Positions 44,285 through 54,856 are shown, counted from the stretch's first letter. The stretch: 64,000 nucleotides of DNA from Humibacter albus DSM 18994 (GCF_000421825.1 NZ_ATXT01000018.1:124001-188000); one strand, 5' to 3'. The notes: a model not told the origin generated them from the letters alone. A program made the numbers and translations.

Positions 44285-46588
44285 TCAGGATCCCCCTCTC
44301 AGCACCGTGCCCTTCCCGTGTGCACTTCCACGGTAGCCGCCGAGCGAACGAAGTGAGATGCGGGCGCGCAGGCGGCCCCATCGCGTCGTGCGCCCGTCGA
44401 GGTCACGGCGAAGCTCGTCGACGGCCCGCCAGACTTGATCGGCGTCGCGATCCGTGGGCTCCGCGAGCCCGAACGCCGATCTGTCGGCGACCGTCGCCAG
44501 AAGGCCCGGCCGCGGTCCCCCGACCGTCTGCGCGACCTCGTTCCTGGTCGCCGAGGGCGGCGGCGAGTATCCGTGGTCCACGGCGGCATCGGCGAATTCG
44601 TGCCATGCCCCGGCGATCCTTCCCCTGGGCAGAATGCGGGGTGAGCGTCGGGCTCGCCGGCGACGCCACTTCGCGGCGATCACCGCCAGGAACGGCGAAC
44701 ACAGCAGAGCGAGCACGAGCAGGCTCCAGCCGACGATCGTCGCGATCGCCAGCAGGATGCTCAGCCACGCCGGCAGCTGCGCGTCACGTTGCTGAGCCAG
44801 GTGAGATTGCGGCGGCGGAGCCTGGTCGGCATCCGATTCGTCGTTCGGCGGCTGCACCACCGACTGCGGGCGTGAGATCTTCTTGGGCTCGTCGGGCTTC
44901 TTCTCGGGGATCGGCCGCACCTGCGGATTCGGGTCGACGTCGACCCAGCCGTCGGACGCCGTCTGCACCTGGATCCAGGCGCTCACGTCCGACCCGGTGA
45001 TGGTCACGTCGCCGGTGGCGTCCTGCGGAACGTCGAAGCCGAGCACCACGCGGGCCGGAAACCCGAGCTTGCGCGCCATGAGCGCCGCGGTCACCGCGTA
45101 CTGTTCCTGGTCGCCGACCATCGGCTCCTCGGTGAGCAGCGCGTCGATGCGATCGGCACCGTGCCCCGACAGGCTCTTCACCTCATTGCCGATGCCGTGG
45201 CTGATGTAGCCCGTCTCGGCGAGTCGCTTCAGCGCCGACGACAGCTTCGCTCCGGGCGTCGAGGCATCGCCTTCGAAGGTGTGCAGGGCGTCGGCGAGGT
45301 CATCGGGCATGACCTCGATGGCCGGCTGCGAGGCATCCCCCGGCCGTTCCTTCGCCAACTGCGAGAACGTCTTCGACGGGGTCGCGACGGCGGTGATGCG
45401 ATACGAGTCGCCGGGTTGGAGCGCCGAGACGTCGGCCATCGTCCCCGTCGTGGCGTTGTAGTAGAAGCCGGCGGAGAGCGACGCCGAACCGCTCCCGAAC
45501 GAGATGTGCTCGAGGGGCCCGAAGGTGGGCAGCCACGGGCCGTCGAGGCCGTCGATCGTGACGTCGACGGTCTGAGCGGTCCCACCGTCACCGGGCAGTC
45601 GGTCCGGGATGCGTGCGAACGCACCGGAGTCGCCGGGCTCCGTTCCCACCGAGTAGACGACGCCGTCGTAGGCATCGAGTGTGGCGATGCGGATGCGTTT
45701 CAGATTGCCGACGTCGCGAACCGTGAACATCGGGTCGTGCGCCTTGGCGGGCTTGAGGTAGGAGCGGAATCCGGAGAGCGGGCTCGGGTAGTCGCGCGGA
45801 TCGAACGGTGGCGTCGCCGCCGTGCGCGCGACCGTGCGCGCCGATGCCGGCACCAGCGCGGCGGAGACGCCGACCGCAGCGGCGAGCGCAAGCACCACAG
45901 CTCCTGCGGCGATCGCCGTCGAGCGTGCGGCGGCCAACGAGCGCTCGCTCCCGCGCACGCCGTCGGCGTGCTCGCTGGCAAGCGCGACGAGTCGGGAGAC
46001 GCGCCGACGGCGGCGCATCCACACCAGCCAGCCGACGCTGAGTCCCGCCAGCGCTACGGTGAGCGGCAGCGGGGTCGCGGCCGTGTCCGGGCCGAGCAGG
46101 ATCGCGAAGGCGAACACCGCGAGCGGCGGGATCAGGGCGAGCTCGGGCATCCTGGTGCGCAGAGCGACGGTGACGGTGACGACGGTTCCGGCGAAGGTGA
46201 GCAGGTATGCCGGAACGAGGAGCGCCTGGTATGACCCCACCGGTACTGCGATGGTGACCAGTTGTCGCCAGCCGAGCGCAACCGAGGTGACGAGGTCGAT
46301 GAGGCCCGACGCGGTGGGCAGAACCCGCCAGAGCGCTTCGCCGGGCACGGCGAGCGGCACGCCGAGAGCGACGAACACGCCGGCCGACACGAGAGACGTG
46401 ACGAGGGAGGACCAGCGCCAGATCGCGCCGCAGACGGCCACGGCCACGCCCGCGAGCACCGCACCGGCGAGCATCACGACGAAGGCGGTGCCGCCATACA
46501 CCGGCCAGAATGCTGCCGCCGCGCAGGCCATGAGCACCGTCGCGTACACCCCGCCGATCACGTGGAACGTGCGATCGCGCCGATTCAT
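44285..46588 (-). CDS. Transglutaminase-like membrane protein lacking catalytic residues
   Basis: The 767-residue protein has six or more N-terminal membrane helices (about 1-260), an extracytoplasmic transglutaminase-like domain (about 400-560), one further membrane helix (about 610-635) and a cytoplasmic C-terminal domain, the TgpA layout. In the core, the position of the catalytic Cys is Gln (GDQEQYA near 491) and the catalytic His before AW is Ser (SAWIQ near 533), while the Asp in VDVDPNP remains. It is probably a pseudoenzyme that binds rather than crosslinks. Its ATG overlaps the DUF58 stop by four bases. Confidence 0.82.
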   Translation of the reverse strand: MNRRDRTFHVIGGVYATVLMACAAAAFWPVYGGTAFVVMLAGAVLAGVAVAVCGAIWRWSSLVTSLVSAGVFVALGVPLAVPGEALWRVLPTASGLIDLVTSVALGWRQLVTIAVPVGSYQALLVPAYLLTFAGTVVTVTVALRTRMPELALIPPLAVFAFAILLGPDTAATPLPLTVALAGLSVGWLVWMRRRRRVSRLVALASEHADGVRGSERSLAAARSTAIAAGAVVLALAAAVGVSAALVPASARTVARTAATPPFDPRDYPSPLSGFRSYLKPAKAHDPMFTVRDVGNLKRIRIATLDAYDGVVYSVGTEPGDSGAFARIPDRLPGDGGTAQTVDVTIDGLDGPWLPTFGPLEHISFGSGSASLSAGFYYNATTGTMADVSALQPGDSYRITAVATPSKTFSQLAKERPGDASQPAIEVMPDDLADALHTFEGDASTPGAKLSSALKRLAETGYISHGIGNEVKSLSGHGADRIDALLTEEPMVGDQEQYAVTAALMARKLGFPARVVLGFDVPQDATGDVTITGSDVSAWIQVQTASDGWVDVDPNPQVRPIPEKKPDEPKKISRPQSVVQPPNDESDADQAPPPQSHLAQQRDAQLPAWLSILLAIATIVGWSLLVLALLCSPFLAVIAAKWRRRRARRSPRILPRGRIAGAWHEFADAAVDHGYSPPPSATRNEVAQTVGGPRPGLLATVADRSAFGLAEPTDRDADQVWRAVDELRRDLDGRTTRWGRLRARISLRSLGGYRGSAHGKGTVLRGGS

Positions 46589-47928
46589 GCCGCCCTCGAC
46601 TTCGCCAGGCTGGAGCGCAGGTCGTCGAGAAAACCGATCGTGAGGATGCTCACCTCGCCGACCCGACGCAGGCCGGGCCGATCGCCGGGCATGCAGCGCA
46701 CCGCCACGACCTCGACGCCCGGGTGGAACGAGGACGCCGCATTGCGCAGCTGAGCGGTCGTGACCGTGGATCCGCAGACGAGGTACGCGATGGACACGTC
46801 GGGCGTGCGGTCGGCGGAGACGCGCGCCACGTCCGGCAGCCGCAGCGCCGACGGCACGCGATCGACCCGGCACAAGGCGTCGAGCAGGCGGGTCGGGGTG
46901 ACGGAGTCGAGGGCGCGCACGTCGAAGACCGGCGCCTTCGCGAATTCCGGGGTGCGCTCGCTCACCACGAAGGACACGGAGCGATCCTCACGGACCGCAC
47001 GCACCCCGAGTGAGGCGGCCGCGCTCACCGCCAGCTCGAACTCCTCGTCCGACGCGAAGTCCGTCTCGGCGAGCGACAGCGCGACGAGGAGGTTGCTGCG
47101 CCGGGTCTGCTCGTACTGCCGCACCATGAACGCGCCGGTCTTCGCCGTGCTGCGCCAGTGAATGTGCCTCCGCTCGTCGCCGACCGCGTATTCACGCAGC
47201 GCGTGGAACGACATGTCGCTGGTGGTGAGGTCGTGCGTCGCGCTGCCCTCGAGGTCGCGCACGAGTCCTGTGCTCATGCCCGCGAGCGCAACGGTCTGCG
47301 GATGCACGAACAGCTCAACGGTCTGCTGCCAGTCCGTCTCGCGCCGCATCAGTCCCACCGGGTCGGCGCGCACGGATCGCACCGGTCCGATCGTCACGAC
47401 CCCGCGGCGTGCGCCGGGCACGAGGAACACGTCGCGGAACTCGGTGCCGGGCTTCAGCCCCGGGACGGCGAATTCGGCGACACCATCGCCGACGGGCACC
47501 TCGACGCGCGCGGCGAGCAGGCCGCGGCGAGTCGGATTGGACACGACGACGTCCACGGGAGCGGAGGAGCCGACGACGACGCGAGGATTCGGCAGGTGCA
47601 CGCGAGCGACATAGGCGACCGAGCCGAGCAGGTAGAGCATGGCGACGACGAACAGCGCCACGCCCGCCCAGCCGAACACGACGGCCTCCATCCAGCCGGC
47701 CAGGTAACCGGTGAGCAGCGCGCCGACGGTCAGCGCGCCGACGCACACGCCGACGACGGTCGTGACCTGCGTGATCCCCCGCCATGCGCGAACGCACCAC
47801 GCGGCGAACGCACGCCAGGCCCGCACGAGGCCGACGACGGCATCCGCGAGCTTGTCCTCGCGAGCGCCGACCAGCCGCGTGCGCGCGTTGTCGACTCCGG
47901 TGTTGCCGGAGTGTCCGTCGAGGCTCAC
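46585..47928 (-). CDS. DUF58 family protein
   Basis: The 447-residue protein has two membrane segments (about 55-100) and the C-terminal DUF58 motif REYAVGDERRHIHWRSTAKTG (about 245), part of a vWA-like fold without a full MIDAS site. DUF58 proteins are regularly paired with MoxR ATPases and transglutaminase-like proteins, as here, and are thought to act with them as a chaperone-like unit. Start GTG 47928 overlaps the MoxR stop (GTGA), and its own stop overlaps the next ATG (ATGA), so the three are tightly coupled. Confidence 0.88.
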   Translation of the reverse strand: MSLDGHSGNTGVDNARTRLVGAREDKLADAVVGLVRAWRAFAAWCVRAWRGITQVTTVVGVCVGALTVGALLTGYLAGWMEAVVFGWAGVALFVVAMLYLLGSVAYVARVHLPNPRVVVGSSAPVDVVVSNPTRRGLLAARVEVPVGDGVAEFAVPGLKPGTEFRDVFLVPGARRGVVTIGPVRSVRADPVGLMRRETDWQQTVELFVHPQTVALAGMSTGLVRDLEGSATHDLTTSDMSFHALREYAVGDERRHIHWRSTAKTGAFMVRQYEQTRRSNLLVALSLAETDFASDEEFELAVSAAASLGVRAVREDRSVSFVVSERTPEFAKAPVFDVRALDSVTPTRLLDALCRVDRVPSALRLPDVARVSADRTPDVSIAYLVCGSTVTTAQLRNAASSFHPGVEVVAVRCMPGDRPGLRRVGEVSILTIGFLDDLRSSLAKSRAA

Positions 47929-48929
47929 ACCGCGGTCCCGTCGAGTGGCGGCGGCGTCTCGAGCACGACGTTCGCCACGACACTCGACGCGGTGACGCCG
48001 TCGAACTCCGCTTCGGGGTCCAGCACGATGCGGTGGGCCAGCACGGGTTCGGCGAGCGTCTTCACATCGTCCGGTACGACGTAGGTGCGCCCCAGCCCGG
48101 CCGCGTAGGTCTTGGCAGTGCGGATGAGTGCGAGCCCGCCGCGCACGCTCACGCCGAGACGCACCTCGTCTGCGTGACGGGTGGCATCCACCAGTCGCGA
48201 GACGTAGTCGTTGATCGTCGGGTCGACGTGCACCGAGCGGGCCAGCTTCGACATGGTCGTCACCATGTCGCCCATCACGACCGTCGGGAGCACCGTTTCG
48301 TGCGCTGCGTGGTCCGCGCCCTCGAGAATGCGCACCATCGAGGTGTGGTCGGGATACCCGATCGAGGTCTTCATGATGAACCTGTCGAGCTGCGCCTCGG
48401 GCAGGCGGTACGTGCCGGCCTGCTCGACCGGGTTCTGCGTGGCGATCACCATGAACGGCGCCGCCAGCGTGTGGGAGACGCCGTCGACGCTGACCTGGCG
48501 CTCCTCCATCACCTCGAGCAGCGCGGACTGCGTCTTCGGGCTCGCCCTGTTGATCTCGTCGGCGAGCACCACGTTCGCGAAGACCGGACCCTGGTGGAAC
48601 TCGAAGTCGCCTGCACGCTGGTCGTAGACGCCCACGCCCGTGATGTCGCCGGGCAGCAGATCCGGGGTGAATTGGATGCGACTGCTCGTTCCCGAGATCG
48701 ACTCGGCGAGCGCCCGGGCGAGCGACGTCTTGCCGGTGCCCGGCACGTCCTCCAGCAGCAGATGTCCCTCGCTGAGCAGCGCCGTCACCGCCAGGCGCAC
48801 GACGTGCGTCTTGCCGAGCAGCACCCGTTCCACGTTCGACACGATGGCGTCGACGGTGCTCTGGAACCAGGATGCCTGGTCATCGGTGAGCGGGGAATGC
48901 TGGGTCGTCGCGGTGGGGGCGTCCGTCAT
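47925..48929 (-). CDS. MoxR-family AAA+ ATPase
   Basis: The 334-residue protein has the MoxR-type Walker A EDVPGTGKTS (residues 60-69), Walker B VVLADEINRA near 122, the ATQNPVEQAGTYRLPEAQLDRF sensor region type, and the C-terminal lid. MoxR ATPases remodel or activate partner complexes, often with vWA/DUF58 proteins. The open frame extends upstream; ATG 48929 is chosen because it gives the standard length. It lies 113 bases after the giant exported protein gene. Confidence 0.93.
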   Translation of the reverse strand: MTDAPTATTQHSPLTDDQASWFQSTVDAIVSNVERVLLGKTHVVRLAVTALLSEGHLLLEDVPGTGKTSLARALAESISGTSSRIQFTPDLLPGDITGVGVYDQRAGDFEFHQGPVFANVVLADEINRASPKTQSALLEVMEERQVSVDGVSHTLAAPFMVIATQNPVEQAGTYRLPEAQLDRFIMKTSIGYPDHTSMVRILEGADHAAHETVLPTVVMGDMVTTMSKLARSVHVDPTINDYVSRLVDATRHADEVRLGVSVRGGLALIRTAKTYAAGLGRTYVVPDDVKTLAEPVLAHRIVLDPEAEFDGVTASSVVANVVLETPPPLDGTAV

Positions 48930-49042
48930 GGTTTCGGTCTCTCTTCTCGGATGGCGGCGGTCGTCACTGAGCTGCCTCGGTTCGGGGATGCCCGCATCGG
49001 CCGCAAAGAACGGGTCACGATGTTCGTACTCGTCGGCGGGCG

Positions 49043-52000
49043 TCACGGTCTGTACTCCATGGTGTAGGTGCGCCCGAAGGGATGAGCGATATCGGCGTTT
49101 GCAACGACCTGGACTGTGAGCGTTGGGTTGGTTGCTGTCGAGGTACAAGAGCCGCCAGACGCGGGCGTTCCGCTGCATTCGATATCCACGGACGAGTACG
49201 GAGGTGACGTTGGCGCACCTGTCCAGCTGAACTTGCCGCCGTTCGCTTCTGTCGCGGGCGAATATCCCGAAAGCGTCGCATCAACGGCCATGCCGGCAGA
49301 TACTGGCGATGACCATCCGCTCATCAAAATTGCACCATTCGAGTAGGTCGCGACCACTTGCACGGAGACGGACAGGTTGATGCCGTATTGATTCGCGTTG
49401 ACAGATATCAGACTTCCCGGGCTCAGCGTCTGATAAGTCCCTCCTCCGTCAAGGCTGACGTGATAGGAGACAGTTCCGCCACCGCCGGATTGCGGCGCCG
49501 GCACAACGCCATCGAACTCGGGCACAAAATGACCAGACTGCCCCGCGTCAGGGTCGGCGACGCTGACGCGGACAGAGCTAGAACTCGGAGTCTGCGGCGG
49601 CGCCGGCGGAATGGCTGACACTCGGTCGGAAGTAGTGCTTCCCACTGCATTGCGTGCGGTGACCGTAATCCAAGACTGCTGACCTTGAGGAAGTGTGCAA
49701 TCCGCTGACGAAGCGGTCGGCCCTACCGTTTCAGCGCTACACGAAACCGCAAAGGCCTTGATTGCTGAGCCGTTGGCGCTCACCACATTGGAGCTCCAAC
49801 TGACCGTGACAGTACCGCTCGCATCATTCTTTGGCGTGACAATCGGTGTGCCAGTCCAGATCGGGGCTCCGGCCGGCAGAGCGGTCACCGGCCCCGCTGA
49901 GTTCCAAGCGGGCTGTGCCCCATAAAAGGAGTTCATTGCCGCGACCGTAACCGACACTTGCTGACCGTTCGTCAGCCCTGTGAAATCCATCGACGTGCCG
50001 GGCGTGTTCGTTGCCCGCACAGCGCTCCCGCCCGCCGAGAGAGTGACCCGGTACTGCGTCACGGCGCTCGCACCGTTGACCGGATCGGGCGCGCTCCACG
50101 ACACGTGCACGGCCTCGTCTCCCGCCGTCACTCGCAGGTCGGTCGGCGCTCCGGGTACCACGTTCGACCACACCTCGTCCGGGTAGGCCGTGGCGTTCGA
50201 GAGATCGATCGCGTTGCGCGCCTGCACGCGCACCGTCACCGCGTTCTGCGGGCCGTTGCCCGGGGTGGCGACGGAGCAGGTCGTGGCTGCGCAGTCGAAG
50301 CTGCCGACGATCGAGCCATCCGAGCCGATCAGGGAGACGACGTAGCCGGTGATCGCCGAGTTGTTGTCGGCGCCCGGATCCCAGGCGACCGTGATCCGCC
50401 GGTCCCCGATGGAGGTGATGCGCACGTTCGACACCGGATCGGGCTTGTCCTGCACCGAGATGGTCACCGTTCCCCAGGTGTAGCGCCCCGAGTCGCCCGT
50501 CGCGTCGGCGACCTCGTACTGCACCGTCGTGTCGGCGGGCCTGGCGTCGGATGCCACACTGACGGTGAGCCGGGACTTGTCGGCACTCGGCGTGACCTGC
50601 ACGCCCCGCGGCAGGGCGGCATCCGAGACACCGCGCACCGCGACCACTCTCAGCGGCGTACCGGGGAACGGGTTCGTCGCGGCATCGTTCGCCAGCACGT
50701 CCACCGTGCGCGACTCGCCGCGCCGGGCGATCACTCTGTCGGGCTGCGGCACCGCGAGCGGTCTTGTCGATGGCACGACGGTGATGTCGATGCGACCCGA
50801 TTTGCCGGTGTTCACCGAGTCCTTCACGCCCACGATGATGCTCAGCTGCGATCCCTTCGGCGTCTTGTCGGAGACCTGAACGGTCAGCTGCTGCCCGTGC
50901 AGCGACGCGGAAACGCCCTGCGGCTTCGGGTCGAGAATGCGGTACTGCAGCTCGGCCTGGTCCTTCGCATATGGATACCTCGTGAGCTTGAGCAGGTCGA
51001 GCGTCTTCTGCTGCCCCGGCTCGAAGTCGACCTGCGCTCCCGTGAACGTGGGCGGTTGGTTGTCGCGCGCCGTCACCGTGATGGGCAGCACGAGGGTAGC
51101 GACGTGCCCGTTCGGGTCATCGGCCGACGATCCATCGGTGACCTCGAACGAGATGGATGCCGGCCCGTAGTACCGCGCAGCGCTCGTGTACACGAGGGTG
51201 TGATCGTTGCGCACCAGCGTGTCGCCGTTGGCGTGCGTGGCGTGCACGTGCGAGGCATCCGTCAGCCTCACCTGCTTGCCGCCGGCCGTGACCACGTAGT
51301 CGTTCAAGTCGATGACCAGGGTCTTCTCGCTCGGCACGGTGAGCTTGTCCGCGCCCGGTTTGAGCTGCGGAAGCGCGTCGTCGTACCCGGGAACCCAGAT
51401 GAAACCGTACGAGACGACGGAAGCGTCGTCGGGGTGTGCGACCTTGAACGGAATGATCTGCGACTTCGACTGGATGCTCACCTGCACCCGATCGCTCTCG
51501 GTCACCTTCGCGGTGTCCCCGTAGCCGGGCACTATCGACAGCTTCAGACTCGAGACCGGCCCGTCGGCGAAGAACACGTTCTTCAGCGGGTTCACCGTGA
51601 CCTTGCTGTGGCCCAGGATGTCGGCCAGGCTCACGACCGTGTCTTGCACGACGGGCCGCGACAGCGGGGCATCCTTGCGCACGACGACGGTCAGGAAGTT
51701 GGAGCTGGTGCCGCCGCTGTCGTTCTGGATCGAGTAGATGAAGCCGTAGCGCCCTTCGGTCTTGGGTGCGACGACACGCACGAGCTTGCCCGAGATCTTC
51801 GCTTTCGCGATGCCGGTCGAGGTGCGCTTGACCGAGGTGATGTGCAGGGGGCTGCCGTCGGGGTCCGAGTCGTTCTGGAGCACCTGCACCGAGACGGTGC
51901 GTCCCGGGCGCACGGTCACCTGGTCTTCGACCGCGACCGGATTGCGCGCGCCGCCGCCCTGCGGAGCGATGCCGACCCGCACGGTTCCGTCGGCGTGCGC

Positions 52001-54856
52001 GCCGAGCGCATCGACCACCGTGTACTCGAACGTGTCGGTGCCCGCGGCGTACTCCCCCGCCTGGTACTGGATCCAGTCCGAGCCGACCGCGGTCACCGCG
52101 CCCTTCTGCGGATTCGTGGACTGCCCGACGAGCTTCACCGAGTCGCCGTCCGGGTCGATCCCGTTCAACGTGATCGGAATGCGCACGGTGTTGCCCGCGA
52201 GAACGCGCGCCGTCGTGGTCTTGGGTATCGGTGCCCGGTTCGAGTCGGCATCCAGTTCCCGCACGGCGATCGTCACCTGAGCGGTCGCCCACTGGCCGTC
52301 GGCGTCGTTCACGCGGTACACGGCCGAGTAGTTGCCCGGCTTGTCAGGGGCGAGATACCGCAACTCATTTCCTGACGCGAACAGCAGCCCGTCGTCCTTC
52401 GGCAGCGGCGTCGGCAGCTTCGTGTCCAGCGTGAGCTCGTCGCCGTCGGCCTGCGTGTCGTTGGCGAGCACGGGGATGTTCACCGCGTCGCCCACGCGCA
52501 CCGTGACCGTGTCCGGGTTCGCCACCGGCGGTTGTCGTACCGCCGGCCTCGGGATCTCGACCACGCGCACGCTGCCGGTCGCCTCGGCCGTGCCGTTGCT
52601 CACCGTGTACCCGAAGGTCACCGGCTGAGTCAGCGGCTTGGTCAGCGTCACGCGCAGGATGCGCTGCTCGAGCACCTCCACCCGCACGCCCTGGGACTGG
52701 TTCGGCGACTCGGCCGCCGTGATCAGGAGCACGCCGCCTGCCGGGTCGTAGTCGGTGGCGAGCACGTCGACCTCCTTCGAGGTCTGCTGCTCGATGAACG
52801 CGGTGTGCGGCACCGTCACCGGCGCGTCACCGGCATCCTGCGGCGCGCTGACGACGACGCGCACCTCGCCGGTCGCGGTGCTGGTGCCGTCGGTCACGGT
52901 GTAATCGATGTAGTGGCTTCCCGGTGAATCGGACTCGAACGCGATGGTGCCGTCGTCGTAGTTCGGGCTGAGGGTCACGTCAGGCTTCTCGGGCACCGCC
53001 GTGAGGCGGATCGTCGCCACCCCGCCTCGCACGTGGGCCAGCGGAGCGATCGTCACCTCATCTCCGGCGATCGCAGTCGCCACGAAGGGTTCCGTGATGA
53101 TCGGCACCTCCGTCGGTGGACGCACCGTCACGGCAAGTGCTCCGGTGGCGGATGCCTTCCCATCCGACACCGTCAGGCTCACGTTCTTGAGGCTCCCGCC
53201 TTTGCCGGCGTCGGTGTACACGACCTGACCCTCGGGCGTCGAACTCGCGGAGTCCGGCGAGCCCGTCGTCGCCGACGTCAGATAGAACGGATCACCGTCG
53301 GGGTCGTACCAGTCGCCGAGCACCTGGGTGGTGACCCGACCTCCGGACGCGACGGTGGCCTTCGTGGTGCGCACCTGGACCGGCGGTGAGTTCTCCGACG
53401 GCTCGCGCACGGTGACGGTGACGTGGGCGTTCGCCTGCCCGCCCCGCCCGTCGCTGATCGTGTAGTCGAAGCCGATCTCGCCGTGCGCGTCGCTCGGCAG
53501 GGTGATCAGCAGTTTCTGGTCGTCGGAGGTGCGCTGGATGCGGGCGGTCGCCTGCGGAACCGGCGTCACGGAGTCGATGACGAGCGCGTCGCCGTTCGCG
53601 TCGTAGTCGTTGAGCAGCACGGGCAGCGGACTCGTGACACCGGGGCGCGCGCCGAACGCGTCGTCGACGGCGACCGGCGGCACCTGTGCCTTCTCGTAGG
53701 TCGGCGGCTTGTCTTCGGTGTTCTCCTCGGTCTGCTGCTGATCGTCGTCGGTGCGGGTGAAGTCCGACCAGTTGTCGATCACGCCGTTGCCGCGCTGCAC
53801 CGACCACGCCGTGCCGTGCACGGTGTCGTTGAGCACCACCGTGCCGTCGTTGATCCGAAAGCTCAGTGCCGCGCCGGGGCGCACCTGGTCGAGCCGTCCC
53901 GACCTCCCGGCGGTGCCACCCGTGCACGAGCGCCACGTCTCGCCGGTGTTCCAGGCCGCATACAGGCATCCGCTCACCTGAACGGGAGCGGCGGCGGCGC
54001 CGAACGAACCGGCGCGGACCCGGTGCACGTCGCCACCGGTCGAGACGAGATAGAGTCCGGAACCCGAGGCGATCGCCAGGTCGCCGTCCGTCGACGACGG
54101 CTGCTGCACGACGGCGTCCCCGCCCATGACCTGCGGCAGGGTGCGGGTGCCGTCCTCGGTACGCAGAGTGCGAGTGGATGCCCGGTACAGCGCCCAGCGC
54201 CCGTTCACGGAGGTGAGCTGAACGCCCGTGACTCCGCGGCGCTTGCCCAGGGCGCCGACATTCCAGCTTTGCGCGACGGACTCCGCGTGGCTCGCGTCGA
54301 TGCGATAGACGGTGCCGCTCTGCCCCGAGTACGCGAACAGGGTGCCGTCCGGGGCGAGGGAAGTGATGATGCGGCCGCCGAGATCGACGGTGGGCGCCGA
54401 CGCGGCTGTGAAGGCGCCGAGCTGAGACAGCGGCACGAGCCAGATGCGGCCGGTCGCGGTGGACTCGATGGCGGCACGCGAACCGGCGATGCCGACCTCG
54501 GCATCCCGGGGTGGAAGCGCGACCGCCTTGCCGGTGGTGACAGTGGCGGGGTTCACCTTGGAGACCGTGTTGCTGCTGCGGTCGATGAGAAGCACGGACT
54601 TGCCGTTCTGCACCACGTCGACCGTCTCATCCGTCGCTGAGACCGCCGAATTGAGTGCGTTGACCTGCGTGTTGGCACGGCCGAGCATCTGCTTCGACGA
54701 GTTGGTGACCCACACCGCGGCGTCGCCGAGCACCATGCGCTGCTGCACGAATCCGCCGGAGACGATCGCAATGGTGGCGATCAAGGCGACGACGAGCAAC
54801 CCGGCCACTGCCGTCGCCGTCACGGACCGGTGCCGTGCCACCCAGGCACGGATCAT
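49043..54856 (-). CDS. Giant exported protein with Ig-like and fibronectin type III repeats
   Basis: The 1937-residue protein has one N-terminal membrane/signal segment (about 11-33). A beta-rich region (about 40-370) follows, then a DDQQQTEENTED acidic linker and about eleven Ig/cadherin-like repeats of about 90 residues with the pattern VxVLxNDxDxDGDxL. Three fibronectin type III-like domains and a Cys-containing C-terminal segment complete it. No LPXTG or C-terminal membrane helix is present, so the N-terminal anchor probably tethers it. ATG 54856 overlaps the kinase stop by four bases. The last 300 residues (49043 to about 49980) are encoded by DNA of clearly lower GC than the rest. Confidence 0.85.
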   Translation of the reverse strand: MIRAWVARHRSVTATAVAGLLVVALIATIAIVSGGFVQQRMVLGDAAVWVTNSSKQMLGRANTQVNALNSAVSATDETVDVVQNGKSVLLIDRSSNTVSKVNPATVTTGKAVALPPRDAEVGIAGSRAAIESTATGRIWLVPLSQLGAFTAASAPTVDLGGRIITSLAPDGTLFAYSGQSGTVYRIDASHAESVAQSWNVGALGKRRGVTGVQLTSVNGRWALYRASTRTLRTEDGTRTLPQVMGGDAVVQQPSSTDGDLAIASGSGLYLVSTGGDVHRVRAGSFGAAAAPVQVSGCLYAAWNTGETWRSCTGGTAGRSGRLDQVRPGAALSFRINDGTVVLNDTVHGTAWSVQRGNGVIDNWSDFTRTDDDQQQTEENTEDKPPTYEKAQVPPVAVDDAFGARPGVTSPLPVLLNDYDANGDALVIDSVTPVPQATARIQRTSDDQKLLITLPSDAHGEIGFDYTISDGRGGQANAHVTVTVREPSENSPPVQVRTTKATVASGGRVTTQVLGDWYDPDGDPFYLTSATTGSPDSASSTPEGQVVYTDAGKGGSLKNVSLTVSDGKASATGALAVTVRPPTEVPIITEPFVATAIAGDEVTIAPLAHVRGGVATIRLTAVPEKPDVTLSPNYDDGTIAFESDSPGSHYIDYTVTDGTSTATGEVRVVVSAPQDAGDAPVTVPHTAFIEQQTSKEVDVLATDYDPAGGVLLITAAESPNQSQGVRVEVLEQRILRVTLTKPLTQPVTFGYTVSNGTAEATGSVRVVEIPRPAVRQPPVANPDTVTVRVGDAVNIPVLANDTQADGDELTLDTKLPTPLPKDDGLLFASGNELRYLAPDKPGNYSAVYRVNDADGQWATAQVTIAVRELDADSNRAPIPKTTTARVLAGNTVRIPITLNGIDPDGDSVKLVGQSTNPQKGAVTAVGSDWIQYQAGEYAAGTDTFEYTVVDALGAHADGTVRVGIAPQGGGARNPVAVEDQVTVRPGRTVSVQVLQNDSDPDGSPLHITSVKRTSTGIAKAKISGKLVRVVAPKTEGRYGFIYSIQNDSGGTSSNFLTVVVRKDAPLSRPVVQDTVVSLADILGHSKVTVNPLKNVFFADGPVSSLKLSIVPGYGDTAKVTESDRVQVSIQSKSQIIPFKVAHPDDASVVSYGFIWVPGYDDALPQLKPGADKLTVPSEKTLVIDLNDYVVTAGGKQVRLTDASHVHATHANGDTLVRNDHTLVYTSAARYYGPASISFEVTDGSSADDPNGHVATLVLPITVTARDNQPPTFTGAQVDFEPGQQKTLDLLKLTRYPYAKDQAELQYRILDPKPQGVSASLHGQQLTVQVSDKTPKGSQLSIIVGVKDSVNTGKSGRIDITVVPSTRPLAVPQPDRVIARRGESRTVDVLANDAATNPFPGTPLRVVAVRGVSDAALPRGVQVTPSADKSRLTVSVASDARPADTTVQYEVADATGDSGRYTWGTVTISVQDKPDPVSNVRITSIGDRRITVAWDPGADNNSAITGYVVSLIGSDGSIVGSFDCAATTCSVATPGNGPQNAVTVRVQARNAIDLSNATAYPDEVWSNVVPGAPTDLRVTAGDEAVHVSWSAPDPVNGASAVTQYRVTLSAGGSAVRATNTPGTSMDFTGLTNGQQVSVTVAAMNSFYGAQPAWNSAGPVTALPAGAPIWTGTPIVTPKNDASGTVTVSWSSNVVSANGSAIKAFAVSCSAETVGPTASSADCTLPQGQQSWITVTARNAVGSTTSDRVSAIPPAPPQTPSSSSVRVSVADPDAGQSGHFVPEFDGVVPAPQSGGGGTVSYHVSLDGGGTYQTLSPGSLISVNANQYGINLSVSVQVVATYSNGAILMSGWSSPVSAGMAVDATLSGYSPATEANGGKFSWTGAPTSPPYSSVDIECSGTPASGGSCTSTATNPTLTVQVVANADIAHPFGRTYTMEYRP

